64,000 nt of DNA from Natranaerobius thermophilus JW/NM-WN-LF. GTDB lineage: Bacteria > Bacillota > Natranaerobiia > Natranaerobiales > Natranaerobiaceae. The stretch's first letter is position 1. Each line of letters opens with the position of its first letter. Positions 1 to 9,474 of the stretch are shown here, piece by piece. The DNA lies in contig NC_010718.1 of NCBI RefSeq assembly GCF_000020005.1, positions 1,369,001 through 1,433,000 of the forward strand, in the 5' to 3' direction. Below the pieces are notes generated by a model. That model was not told where the DNA came from. It did not search any database and was given only the letters and a program-made list of their open reading frames with translations. Made by a program: the position numbers and the translations under genes.

Positions 1-1
1 T

Positions 2-1753
2 ATTGTCGAGCGGATATTAGATAAAGAAGACTCTAGGAAAGTTAAGGCCCTAGGTGACCCAGGTCTTAAAACTACTAGTGAAACCGAACGATATTATCCC
101 CATGGGCGCCTAGCCTCACAAGTATTGGGGTTTGTTGGTGTAGATCAAGGTTGGGCGGGAATTGAATACCAATACGATGAGGAACTTAAGGGTCAAGAAG
201 GATGGCTGATTTTTCAAGCGGATGCAAGACAACAAGAATTACCACATGGAGTCCAACAATTTGTTCCACCTAAAGACGGTCAGAAATTGCAAACTACTTT
301 AGATAGTCGGATTCAATATATTATGGAACGCGAGCTAGAACGGGCTATGGTGGAATACAAACCAGAAGGAGCCATGGCAGTGGCTATGGAACCAAATACT
401 GGTGAAATACTGGGAATGGCCAGTAAACCAGATTACTACCCTGGTGAATACAAAGATTTTGATGAATCATTACGAAGGATAACTCCAATCAATAATACTT
501 TTGAACCTGGATCAACTTTTAAACTAGTAACTCTTTCAGCAGCAATAGAGGAAGGGAAATATAATCCCGATGAAGCTTTTTATTGTCCCGGACATATTGA
601 AGTCTCTGGTGCAGAAATTGGATGTTGGACTGGTGATGGTCATGGTGCTATAGATTTTACAGAAGTTGTATATGGTTCTTGTAACCCTGGATTTGTTACA
701 TTGGGTCAGCGTTTAGGAACTGAAACGTTATTTGATTATATTCAAGGGTACGGATTTGGATCTCGAACAGGTATTGACCTGCCGGGAGAAACGTTGGGAT
801 TGTTATTTGGACCTGATCAAGTTGGTCCAGTTGAATTAGCAACAACTTCTTTCGGTCAGGGGATTTCAGTCACTCCTATACAGCAAGTTGTAGCAGTAAG
901 TGCCATTGCCAACGGTGGTTATATTAATGAACCAAGAATTGCAGATAAATTTTTAGATGAAGAAGGAAATGTAGTTAAAGACAAAGAAGTTAATACCGTT
1001 CGTCGCGCCATCTCTGAAAAAACTTCTCAAGAAGTATCAGAAATTATGAGGGGAGTAGTAAATGAGGGAAGTGGCCAAAATGCAGCTATTGATGGTTATG
1101 AAATTGCTGGCAAAACGGGGACAGCGGAAAAGGTAGGTCCAGAAGGTGGGTATGTCCCTGGAGAACTAATAGTATCCTTTGTGGGATTTGCACCGGCTGA
1201 TGATCCTGAAATTCTAATTTATGTAGCTGTAGATACCCCTACTGAGGGGCCTGCTTGGGGTAGTCAAGTTGCAGCCCCCGTATTTAGAAATATGATGGTT
1301 GATATCTTGGACTATTTAGAAGTGCCTCCTTCTAAACCAGGGGAAATTGAAGAAGAGGTAAATTATGTAGAAGTCCCTAATCTTCTAAATATGGAATTTG
1401 AAGAGGCTGAGGAACATATAGATCAAACTGCCTTAGAGGTTGAATTAATAGGCGATGGTGAAACTATCACAGATCAGATCCCTGAACCCGGAGAACAAGT
1501 TCCTGAACAATCTTCATTAATTTTATATTTGGAAGCTACAGAAGACAGGGAGGAAGAGACAGTAACGGTACCTGATTTAAGGGGAAGAAGCATGCGAGAA
1601 ACGGGAGAAGTTTTAAATATGATGGGTTTAGAATTGAGAGAAGAAGGCAGTGGTATTGCTGTTACACAAAATCCGGAAAAGGGGACGAAAGTAGATAAAG
1701 GTACATCCGTAACTGTCCAGTTCGAACCTCCCGATGAATTCAATGAAGAGTAA
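2..1753 (+). CDS. Class B penicillin-binding protein (FtsI/SpoVD family), 5' end outside window
   Basis: Transpeptidase that cross-links peptidoglycan at the septum or in the spore cortex; it acts outside the membrane. The frame is open from base 2, so the N-terminal anchor is cut off by the window edge. Visible are part of the dimerisation domain, the SxxK motif (STFK, near base 512), SCN, and KTGT (near base 1113), followed by two C-terminal PASTA repeats starting VPNLLN and VPDLRG. Position directly before murE is that of spoVD in Bacillus. Two PASTA repeats also fit PbpB, so septal versus sporulation role is unresolved. The PASTA part is very acidic. The murE ATG used here overlaps its end. 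Confidence 0.93.
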   Translation: MVERILDKEDSRKVKALGDPGLKTTSETERYYPHGRLASQVLGFVGVDQGWAGIEYQYDEELKGQEGWLIFQADARQQELPHGVQQFVPPKDGQKLQTTLDSRIQYIMERELERAMVEYKPEGAMAVAMEPNTGEILGMASKPDYYPGEYKDFDESLRRITPINNTFEPGSTFKLVTLSAAIEEGKYNPDEAFYCPGHIEVSGAEIGCWTGDGHGAIDFTEVVYGSCNPGFVTLGQRLGTETLFDYIQGYGFGSRTGIDLPGETLGLLFGPDQVGPVELATTSFGQGISVTPIQQVVAVSAIANGGYINEPRIADKFLDEEGNVVKDKEVNTVRRAISEKTSQEVSEIMRGVVNEGSGQNAAIDGYEIAGKTGTAEKVGPEGGYVPGELIVSFVGFAPADDPEILIYVAVDTPTEGPAWGSQVAAPVFRNMMVDILDYLEVPPSKPGEIEEEVNYVEVPNLLNMEFEEAEEHIDQTALEVELIGDGETITDQIPEPGEQVPEQSSLILYLEATEDREEETVTVPDLRGRSMRETGEVLNMMGLELREEGSGIAVTQNPEKGTKVDKGTSVTVQFEPPDEFNEE

Positions 1754-3347
1754 GACATTAAATAACCTTCATAGATTAACAAGGTTAAACTATGAATCAA
1801 AAACAGAAATTAATAACAGGGAGAGGAGTGAAATTATCAAATTAGCCGATTTAGTAAAACCACTACTAAAAGTTAAAGTATTTGGCAAATTAGACGGTGA
1901 AATTTCCGGCCTGTCATACGACTCCCGATTTACTAAACCAGGCCAATTGTTCACATGTATCAAAGGAACAAAAGATGATGGACATAAGTATTTAGAAGAT
2001 GTATTATCTAAGGGTGTTAGTGCCGTAGTGGCTCAATACGACTGCTTGTCATCAGAACAGAAAAAGTTATTAACCCAGATAGATATTCCGGTAATACTGG
2101 TGACAGACTCTAGAAAAGCTTTTGCCATCTTGGCGAGTAAATACTACAACTATCCTGGTGATAGTTTGCGAGTCACTGGTGTGACAGGAACTAAAGGGAA
2201 AACCACTACTGTAAATCTAATAGATAAGCTACTTTCTGAAGGCAAAGAAGTGAAAACTGGCATGATTGGAACAATCAATGCAAGAATAGATGACCAAGAG
2301 GAAAAGCAGCCAACTACAACCCCAGGTCCTTTAGAGTTAAATGAACTATTAGGGAGAATTGAAAACTCAGGGGCTAGTCATGTAACCCTAGAGGTTAGTT
2401 CTCATGCCATATCTCAATTAAGAATTGCCGGTGTTGATTTAGATATAGCAGTGTATACCAATTTGGCACCTGAACATTTAGACTACCATACTGATATGGA
2501 TGAATATAAGAGAACTAAAGGGCGTATATTTTCTTTTCAAGGCCTTAAGCCTGAAAAAAATGATAAACCTAAACTAGCTGTTATTAACTTAGATGATAAA
2601 TATGCCAGCTACATGTTAGAACAACCTGCCGTACAAGTTTTGACACACGGCTTTGATGAAAATGCACATGTAAAAGGTAAAATTATAAACACAGCTGAAA
2701 CGTTTACGGAGCTAAAAATAACATCTCCTTGGGGAAATTTCACTGTTAAAACTCCTTTAATAGGAAAATTCAATTGTTACAATTTGCTTGCAGCAATTAC
2801 CGTAGCTTTGTTTGAGGGTATTCCTGCTTCCAAAATTCAAACAATCCTGGAACAACCTATTAATATTCCAGGAAGATTTGAAAGAATTGACTTAGGTCAA
2901 GAATTTACAGTAGTAGTAGATTTTGCTCATACTACTGATTCATTGCAGGAAGTACTACAATCCTTACGTCAAATGGTATCGGGAAAAATTGGAGTTGTAT
3001 TTGGCTGTGGAGGAGAAAGGGATAAAAGTAAAAGACCTAAAATGGGTCGTGCGGCTTCTGATTTGGGTGATAAGATATTTATCACTTCTGATAATCCTAG
3101 AGCAGAAGATCCCCAAAAAATTGTGCAAGATATATTATCAGGTTGTGATGTTAACAATAATGAAAAAATACAAATTGAATTAGATAGGGCACAGGCCATA
3201 GAAAAATCTCTAAATTGGGCTAGAGAAGGAGATGCTGTCTTGATAGCAGGTAAAGGACATGAAGCTACTCAGGAGATAAACGGAAAAGTTATTAACTTTG
3301 ATGATCGTGAGATAGCGAGAGAAAAATTGAAAAAAATGGGGTATTAG
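1734..3347 (+). CDS. murE: UDP-N-acetylmuramoyl-tripeptide synthetase MurE (meso-DAP adding)
   Basis: Cytoplasmic ATP-dependent ligase adding the third residue of the peptidoglycan stem peptide. The P-loop reads GTKGKTTT near residue 152, with Lys where GTNGKTT is usual, and DNPR near residue 453 is the signature for meso-diaminopimelate. The start is uncertain. ATG 1734 overlaps the previous gene by 20 bases, has no Shine-Dalgarno sequence and adds about 33 residues ahead of the family-typical start (IIKLADLVKPLL). A good AGGAG lies at 1824-1828, but the only nearby in-frame starts are ATT 1833 or ATC 1836, and GTG 1828 is in another frame with a quick stop. Second gene of the wall cluster; murF follows after one base. 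Confidence 0.95.
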   Translation: MNSMKSKTLNNLHRLTRLNYESKTEINNRERSEIIKLADLVKPLLKVKVFGKLDGEISGLSYDSRFTKPGQLFTCIKGTKDDGHKYLEDVLSKGVSAVVAQYDCLSSEQKKLLTQIDIPVILVTDSRKAFAILASKYYNYPGDSLRVTGVTGTKGKTTTVNLIDKLLSEGKEVKTGMIGTINARIDDQEEKQPTTTPGPLELNELLGRIENSGASHVTLEVSSHAISQLRIAGVDLDIAVYTNLAPEHLDYHTDMDEYKRTKGRIFSFQGLKPEKNDKPKLAVINLDDKYASYMLEQPAVQVLTHGFDENAHVKGKIINTAETFTELKITSPWGNFTVKTPLIGKFNCYNLLAAITVALFEGIPASKIQTILEQPINIPGRFERIDLGQEFTVVVDFAHTTDSLQEVLQSLRQMVSGKIGVVFGCGGERDKSKRPKMGRAASDLGDKIFITSDNPRAEDPQKIVQDILSGCDVNNNEKIQIELDRAQAIEKSLNWAREGDAVLIAGKGHEATQEINGKVINFDDREIAREKLKKMGY

Positions 3348-3348
3348 T

Positions 3349-4728
3349 ATGGTTTGGACCGGACATGAACTTACTAGTAATTGTCGGGGAAATATAATTA
3401 TGGGTGACCCTGATACTGTCATTACTGGCTTTAGTGTGGATTCACGTTATGTCAAGCAGGGCGATATGTTTGTATGCTTACCGGGAGATAAAACCGATGG
3501 TCATAATTTTATAGACGAAGCAATTGATAATGGTGCCCGAGGATGTCTAGTAAATCGTGATATTGAACTGTCTCGACGTCATTCAGTCCATCCACCCTTG
3601 GTAATAAAAGTCAATGATACGTTGATGGCCCTGCAAGAAATAGCCAGAAAGCATCGACAAAAATTTGGCGTTTCTGTGGTAGCTGTTACTGGTAGTATTG
3701 GTAAAACTACCACCAAAGATATGATCGCCAGTGTTTTAGCTGAAAAGTACTCTATTTTAAAAACCCACGGTAATTTGAATAGTGAAATTGGACTCCCTTT
3801 GATGTTATTGGAATTAACTCAACATCATCAAGTTGCTGTACTTGAAATGGGAATGAACAATCAAGGAGAAATAGCCAGGTTATGTGAGTTGGCAAGACCT
3901 AATGTAGGTGTTATCACAAGGATTGCCGAGTCTCATATAGAGAAGCTGGGCAGTTTAGAAAACATTGCAGAAGCTAAAGGTGAACTGTTGGAGAATTTAT
4001 TGCCTGGTGGGACTGCTATTTTGAATTGCGATGATAACTGGGTTAGACGACTGAGGTCTAAAGTTCCAGGTGAAGTTTTATACTATGGTTTAACAGATGG
4101 AGATTTATCGGCTTATAATGTCAGAGTCGACAAGGACAAAACGAATGCGAAAATTATGAGTAATGATAAAAGTGAGCAGCTAAACTTACCTTTAATTGGA
4201 AAGCATAACTTGAGTAATGCTTTGGCGGCAATTGCTGTTGGTAGAGTCTTTGGACTCGATTTGACTCAATCTATCCGTGCACTTGAAGGTTTTACTGGTA
4301 CATCAATGAGGAATCAAATAAAGTATCATAAAGACATGATAATTATTGATGATACTTATAATGCCAATGTACAATCTACCTTGGCAGCCTTTGATGTATT
4401 AACAAATTTACCACTCAACCGTAGAATAGCCGTTTTAGGAGATATGTTCGAATTAGGTGATTATACAGAAAAAGCTCACAAAACTGTGGGTGAACAGGCT
4501 GTAAACAGGGGATTTGATTATTTGATTACAGTTGGTGAACTATCAAAAACCACTCAAGAAGCAGCTGATAAGTTGGGAATGCCTGAGCATCAAAACATTC
4601 ATGTTGCTGATCGTGAACAGGCTATTCAAAGGATATTACAGATAGTTAAATCTGGAGATGGAATACTTGTTAAGGGTTCTAGAGGTATGGCTATGGAAAA
4701 GATAGTAAATTCGTTGTTAAAAACTTAG
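3349..4728 (+). CDS. murF: UDP-N-acetylmuramoyl-tripeptide--D-alanyl-D-alanine ligase MurF
   Basis: Adds D-Ala-D-Ala to the UDP-muramoyl tripeptide, the last cytoplasmic step of the peptidoglycan precursor. 459 residues, the usual length. The order is an N-terminal substrate domain with DSRYV and GDMFVCLPG, a Mur-ligase ATP-binding loop GSIGKTTTK near residue 114, and a C-terminal domain with DDTYNAN and LGDMFELG motifs. It starts one base after murE stops, so translation is probably coupled. The substrate match with the DAP-type MurE next door is inferred from position. Confidence 0.97.
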   Translation: MVWTGHELTSNCRGNIIMGDPDTVITGFSVDSRYVKQGDMFVCLPGDKTDGHNFIDEAIDNGARGCLVNRDIELSRRHSVHPPLVIKVNDTLMALQEIARKHRQKFGVSVVAVTGSIGKTTTKDMIASVLAEKYSILKTHGNLNSEIGLPLMLLELTQHHQVAVLEMGMNNQGEIARLCELARPNVGVITRIAESHIEKLGSLENIAEAKGELLENLLPGGTAILNCDDNWVRRLRSKVPGEVLYYGLTDGDLSAYNVRVDKDKTNAKIMSNDKSEQLNLPLIGKHNLSNALAAIAVGRVFGLDLTQSIRALEGFTGTSMRNQIKYHKDMIIIDDTYNANVQSTLAAFDVLTNLPLNRRIAVLGDMFELGDYTEKAHKTVGEQAVNRGFDYLITVGELSKTTQEAADKLGMPEHQNIHVADREQAIQRILQIVKSGDGILVKGSRGMAMEKIVNSLLKT

Positions 4729-4739
4729 GAGGATCGAAT

Positions 4740-5696
4740 ATGGAAAAAATATACACATCAATATTAATAGCTTTTGTAATCAGTTTAGTATTATCACCCA
4801 TTTTTATACCGTTATTGAGGAAACTTAAGTTCGGACAGCAAATTAGAGATCAAGGACCAAAAAGCCATTATCAAAAATCAGGCACCCCAACTATGGGGGG
4901 CGTGATTTTTCTCCTATCTGCTTTAATAAGTCTGCTTATTATCGCACCTTTGAACGGTGAAATCCTTATATTATTATTTGTAACTTTGGCAACTGGTTTA
5001 ATTGGATTTATGGATGATTTTCAAAAGGTTGTTAAAAAAAGAAGTCTTGGATTAAAGGGCAGATATAAAATATTTGGCCAGTTACTTGTTGTAGCTGTGT
5101 TCTCTATTTATCTGAATTCTATTGATCACTCTACGGAATTATTAATCCCTTTCACAAATTTTGAAATAGATTTGGGATTTAGTTATTATCTGTTTCTTGC
5201 TTTGATGATTCTGGGTACCTCTAATGCGGTTAATATTACAGATGGCTTAGATGGTTTAGCCACTGGAGTTGTAGTAATTTGCCTAACATCTTTTGTTATT
5301 TTGGCTCATATGCATAATCTAACTGGAACCGCTTTATTCGGAAGCGCTTTTATTGGAGCGTGTGCTGGGTTTCTAATATTTAACCTTCATCCTGCAAAAG
5401 TTTTTATGGGGGATGTAGGTAGTCTGGCTCTTGGAAGTGGATTGGCTTCCATGGCTGTTTTAACCAAAGCCGAGTTAGCCCTGGTTATAATAGGTCTGAC
5501 TTTGGTAATAGAAACTTTAAGTGTGATTGGGCAGGTAATATTTTATCAAACTACAGGGAATCGTATTTTATTGATGAGCCCACTACATCATCACTTTGAA
5601 TTAAAGGGATGGAGTGAATGGAAGGTTGTATTAGTTTTTTGGGTTTTTACTCTGATTACTGCCGCTATCGGGATTATTTCCGTGATTAATTTATAA
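4740..5696 (+). CDS. mraY: Phospho-N-acetylmuramoyl-pentapeptide transferase MraY
   Basis: Integral membrane enzyme that moves phospho-MurNAc-pentapeptide onto undecaprenyl phosphate to make lipid I. 318 residues with about ten hydrophobic segments. Diagnostic motifs are DDFQKV with KKRSLGLK, NITDGLDGLA, FMGDVGSLALG and the C-terminal HHHFE. AGGAGG sits just upstream of the ATG with normal spacing. Lies between murF and murD as in most Firmicutes and is probably cotranscribed with them. Confidence 0.98.
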   Translation: MEKIYTSILIAFVISLVLSPIFIPLLRKLKFGQQIRDQGPKSHYQKSGTPTMGGVIFLLSALISLLIIAPLNGEILILLFVTLATGLIGFMDDFQKVVKKRSLGLKGRYKIFGQLLVVAVFSIYLNSIDHSTELLIPFTNFEIDLGFSYYLFLALMILGTSNAVNITDGLDGLATGVVVICLTSFVILAHMHNLTGTALFGSAFIGACAGFLIFNLHPAKVFMGDVGSLALGSGLASMAVLTKAELALVIIGLTLVIETLSVIGQVIFYQTTGNRILLMSPLHHHFELKGWSEWKVVLVFWVFTLITAAIGIISVINL

Positions 5697-5722
5697 ACAA
5701 AAGTTCAGATAGGAGAGAGACT

Positions 5723-7108
5723 ATGTTTGATGATAAAGGCAAATATCTAATACTTGGATTAGGTAAAAGCGGCCAGGGCGCTGTTATAGGTCTGAGTAAT
5801 TTTGAAGATTGTCAGGTAGCTGTGACAGATAGAAAAAACCTCGATGACATCCGGGATGCAGCTGCCATACTAGAAGAGCATAATGTACCTTATTTAAATG
5901 AAAGAGAAAGCGTTGAAAGACTGTCTGAGTTTGATATTCTTGTCAAAAGTCCAGGAATACCCATGGACAATAATATTATTACCAAAGCTAAAGAATTAGG
6001 TATGCCTGTCATAGATGAACTTGAACTAGGATATCAAATATTGAATTACAGATTGACAAAACCGGAAGAACGGCTTATTGCTGTAACTGGTACTAATGGA
6101 AAAACTACAACTACTAATTTAATTGGCGAATTTTTCGAAGCAAGTGGTTACAGCATTTATGTAGCGGGAAATGTGGGATTACCTTTAAGCCAGATAGCCT
6201 GTGAAGTTACAGACACTGATTTTATAGTCTTAGAAGTATCTAGTTTTCAATTGGAATTTATTAAAGGCTTTAGGCCAAAGGTATCAATGATATTGAATAT
6301 AACACCAGATCACCTAGATTGGCATGGTGATCTAGATTCATATATTAGAGCTAAGATGAATATTTTTAAAAATCAGACCAGTAAAGATTTTTCCGTTGTC
6401 AATGTGGATGATGAAACGACATTTGGTTTAAATCGAGAAAGCAAAGGAAGAAAATTAAATTTTTCAAAGAATAGTTTGCGGACTGAAGGCTCTTTTATAG
6501 AGGATGATCACTTAGTAATCAATTATTTAGATACTAAAACTTCTATAATCCATAAACACGATATTTTACTTCCTGGGGAGCATAATTTGGAGAATGTTTT
6601 GGCAGCGACTACCGCAACTTTGCCTTTTTCTATAAGTGAGGAAAATATTCGAAATACCTTGAAAGCATTTAGTGGAGTAGACCACAGACTTGAATTAGTG
6701 AGAGAACTAAATGGAGTTAAATTTATAAATGATTCTAAGGGAACCAATGTTGAAGCCTCTTTAAAAGCCATCAATTCATTTGATTCCATGATATTAATAG
6801 CTGGGGGTAAAGATAAAGGGGCTGATTTCAGTGAATTTGCGGAGGCTATAAAAGAAAAAGGAGTTAAAAAAGTTTATTTATTTGGAGAAACTTATAAAAA
6901 AATAGCTTCTGCTCTAGATAAAGTATATTATCCTGAATATTATATTGTTAATAATTTAGAAACAGCTGTCACAGGGGCATATCAGGACGCCATTTCTGGC
7001 GATGTAGTTTTGCTTTCACCTGCCTGTGCCAGCTGGGATATGTATGACAGTTTCGAGAAACGGGGAAATCATTTTAAAAGTATTGTTTATTCTCTCGGGG
7101 GTGAATGA
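5723..7108 (+). CDS. murD: UDP-N-acetylmuramoylalanine--D-glutamate ligase MurD
   Basis: Cytoplasmic ligase that adds D-Glu to UDP-MurNAc-L-Ala. 461 residues, typical length. The N-terminal Rossmann domain has GLGKSGQGA, the central domain has the ATP loop GTNGKTTTT, and NITPDHLDWHG, NDSKGTN and LLSPACASWD are MurD signatures. AGGAGAG provides the ribosome binding site. Its stop is two bases before the ftsW ATG chosen here, consistent with coupling. Confidence 0.98.
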   Translation: MFDDKGKYLILGLGKSGQGAVIGLSNFEDCQVAVTDRKNLDDIRDAAAILEEHNVPYLNERESVERLSEFDILVKSPGIPMDNNIITKAKELGMPVIDELELGYQILNYRLTKPEERLIAVTGTNGKTTTTNLIGEFFEASGYSIYVAGNVGLPLSQIACEVTDTDFIVLEVSSFQLEFIKGFRPKVSMILNITPDHLDWHGDLDSYIRAKMNIFKNQTSKDFSVVNVDDETTFGLNRESKGRKLNFSKNSLRTEGSFIEDDHLVINYLDTKTSIIHKHDILLPGEHNLENVLAATTATLPFSISEENIRNTLKAFSGVDHRLELVRELNGVKFINDSKGTNVEASLKAINSFDSMILIAGGKDKGADFSEFAEAIKEKGVKKVYLFGETYKKIASALDKVYYPEYYIVNNLETAVTGAYQDAISGDVVLLSPACASWDMYDSFEKRGNHFKSIVYSLGGE

Positions 7109-7109
7109 T

Positions 7110-8207
7110 ATGGAAAAAAAGCAATCAACTCCCGATTTCACTCTTTTTGCAGTTACACTAATATTGGTAGCTTTTGGATTGGTAATGGTTTTTAGTTCTA
7201 GTGCTATCATATCTCAAGTTCAAAGAGACGATACTTACTTTTTTCTCAGACGTCAAGCTTTTTGGGCAGTTTTAGGCATCATCGGAATGTATGTAACTAG
7301 CAAAATAAATTACTGGAAATGGAAATTGTTGGCCACTCCCATTATCATTATAAACTTTATACTTTTGTTGGCTGTATTTATTCCTGGTCTCGGGGTCCAA
7401 GTTTACGGAGCTGAAAGATGGCTGGGTATAGCAGGTTTGACGATCCAGCCATCGGAGTTTACTAAAATAGCATTAGTGATATTTGTAGCCACATATTTGA
7501 CCAGTCGTAAAAATTCAGTCCAAGATATTAGGACTTTGATGGTTGCACTGGGAGCCATGGGTATTAGCTGCGGATTAATACTATTACAACCTGATATGGG
7601 AACGGCTGTAGCTGTAGCAGGTAGTGCTTTACTTATAATTTTTGTTGCTGGTATGAAAATTTCTCATATGCTAGTCTTAGGTTGTGCAATTGTCCCGGCG
7701 ACTATAGCCCTGGTTTTTAGTGAAGATTATCGACGTAAAAGGTTTTTGTCTTTTTTAGATCCATGGGAAGATCAACTTGAAAGCGGTTATCAAATAATTC
7801 AATCCTTATACGCTTTAGGTCCTGGGGGATTAATTGGTGCTGGACTAGGTAGAAGTCGACAAAAGTTTTTCTATCTACCTGAACCCCATAATGATTTTAT
7901 ATTTGCAGTTATTGGAGAAGAACTAGGTTTTTTAGGAGCTAGCTTAGTGATAATATTGTTTTTTGTGTTTATATGGAGAGGTTTTAAAATCGCCATGCAC
8001 TCTCCTGATATGTTTGGAGCACTTATGGCTACAGGTATAACTGCTATGGTAGGCTTACAGGCTTTTATGAATATTGGAGTTGTAACGGCTTCAATGCCTG
8101 TTACAGGAATTAACTTACCTTTAATTAGCGCAGGAGGGTCGTCTTTACTATTTACCTTAAGTTCAATTGGAATCCTCCTTAATATTTCTAAACATAATCA
8201 AATTTAA
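7110..8207 (+). CDS. ftsW: SEDS-family peptidoglycan polymerase FtsW (or SpoVE)
   Basis: Multi-spanning SEDS glycosyltransferase that polymerises lipid II and works with the class B PBP at the start of this cluster. About 365 residues and roughly ten hydrophobic segments. Family motifs include GAERWLGI, QPSEFTK, LLQPDMGTA, FLDPW, YQIIQS and GINLPLISAGGSS. I use ATG 7110 because GGGGG at 7097-7101 is correctly spaced; longer forms run back into murD. Only one SEDS gene is present, so it may serve vegetative division, spore cortex or both; Bacillus uses separate FtsW and SpoVE. Confidence 0.95.
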   Translation: MEKKQSTPDFTLFAVTLILVAFGLVMVFSSSAIISQVQRDDTYFFLRRQAFWAVLGIIGMYVTSKINYWKWKLLATPIIIINFILLLAVFIPGLGVQVYGAERWLGIAGLTIQPSEFTKIALVIFVATYLTSRKNSVQDIRTLMVALGAMGISCGLILLQPDMGTAVAVAGSALLIIFVAGMKISHMLVLGCAIVPATIALVFSEDYRRKRFLSFLDPWEDQLESGYQIIQSLYALGPGGLIGAGLGRSRQKFFYLPEPHNDFIFAVIGEELGFLGASLVIILFFVFIWRGFKIAMHSPDMFGALMATGITAMVGLQAFMNIGVVTASMPVTGINLPLISAGGSSLLFTLSSIGILLNISKHNQI

Positions 8208-8263
8208 CAACTCGACAGTATTAATATAACACTAATGTGCAGTACCAAGTCAGGAGGTCTGTT

Positions 8264-9367
8264 ATGAAAGTATTGGTAACTGGTGGGGGCACGGGTGGTC
8301 ATATCTACCCGGCCCTTGCTGTAATAAATGAACTCAAAGAGCGCAATCAAATAGTTGACATACTTTATGTAGGCACCTCCAAAGGTATGGAGCAAGAAAT
8401 AATACCTAATAGAGGTATTGATTTTGCAGCTATTACAGTGAGAGGCCTTCAACGTAAGATTAATTTAGAACAGGTGTATTTTTTACGAGATTTTTTAAAA
8501 GGGCTTTATCAATCTTACAGATTGATAAAAAATTTTACCCCTGATGTGGTAATTGGGACCGGTGGTTATGTTTGCGGTCCTGTTCTTATGGCAGCCAGTT
8601 TAATGAAGATTCCTACAGTACTTCATGAACAAAACGTGATTCCAGGTATCACCAATAAATTTTTGTCTAGATTTGCCGATTATACCTGTGTTAGCTTTCC
8701 AGAATCAAAAAACTATATGACAAAAGCAAAAAAAATTATTACAACAGGTAATCCTAGAGCTCAAGAAATAACCAGTCGAGATTTTTCTAGTGTGAATAAG
8801 CATCTGAACTTGAGATCTGATCTTAAAACTTTACTGATTGTTAGCGGAAGTAGAGGGGCACAAAAAATAAATGAAACTATGATCAATATTATACCTGAAC
8901 TTATTTCCAAATTTCCCATACAAATTATCTATGTAACGGGTAATAATTACTACGAATCAATTAGGTCCCAGATACTAGAATATGTAGATAACTCTTATCA
9001 AGATCGTCTTAAACTTCATGCATATCTATCTGATTTGCCGGCTGCCATCAGCTGTGCTGATTTGGTTATAAGTAGGGCTGGAGCTACTACCCTTGCCGAA
9101 CTTACAGCAGCCGAGACTCCTTCAATATTAATACCGTCACCAAATGTCACCAATGACCACCAAAGAGTAAATGCTAAAATTTTAGGAGAACGAGGGGCTG
9201 CTAAAGTTCTCACTGAAGACTCGCTAAATGAACAAGAAGTTATTAAATCAATATCTTCTATTATTAATGATGAAGAGGTACTTTTTGATATGCAAAGAGC
9301 TACCAAAGAGATAAGTTATCCAACTGCGGCTACAGAAATATGTAAGATCTTAGAATCCTTAATCTGA
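8264..9367 (+). CDS. murG: UDP-GlcNAc:lipid I N-acetylglucosaminyltransferase MurG
   Basis: Membrane-associated GT28 glycosyltransferase that converts lipid I to lipid II. 367 residues from ATG 8264, which has CAGGAGG in front; an upstream in-frame start has no such site. The N-terminal GGGTGGHIYPALAV loop, GTGGYVCGPV, LHEQNVIPG, and the donor-site SRAGATTLAEL are diagnostic. Next come 107 bases without a gene and then murA; the usual neighbours murB and murC are not here. Confidence 0.97.
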   Translation: MKVLVTGGGTGGHIYPALAVINELKERNQIVDILYVGTSKGMEQEIIPNRGIDFAAITVRGLQRKINLEQVYFLRDFLKGLYQSYRLIKNFTPDVVIGTGGYVCGPVLMAASLMKIPTVLHEQNVIPGITNKFLSRFADYTCVSFPESKNYMTKAKKIITTGNPRAQEITSRDFSSVNKHLNLRSDLKTLLIVSGSRGAQKINETMINIIPELISKFPIQIIYVTGNNYYESIRSQILEYVDNSYQDRLKLHAYLSDLPAAISCADLVISRAGATTLAELTAAETPSILIPSPNVTNDHQRVNAKILGERGAAKVLTEDSLNEQEVIKSISSIINDEEVLFDMQRATKEISYPTAATEICKILESLI

Positions 9368-9414
9368 CAAGTCCATTAGAAAAGGGACAAGCGTAATTAA
9401 CACCAGTTAAATTT

Positions 9415-9457
9415 ATTGCATATCATAAACCAAGATTCAAGATTAAGGTTATGCAAT
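9415..9457. repeat. Inverted repeat in the murG-murA gap
   Basis: ATTGCATA at 9415-9422 and its exact reverse complement TATGCAAT at 9450-9457, with 27 bases between. It lies just before the murA ribosome binding site. Two 8-base arms this far apart in AT-rich DNA could be chance; no convincing promoter was found with them. Confidence 0.35.
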
Positions 9458-9474
9458 TAATTGGGGGTGCCTGA

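Noticed and set aside
1828-1845. GTG start with a good SD as the true start of murE
   Set aside because: The frame stops after five codons; it would need a frameshift to join MurE, which cannot be shown from this sequence alone.
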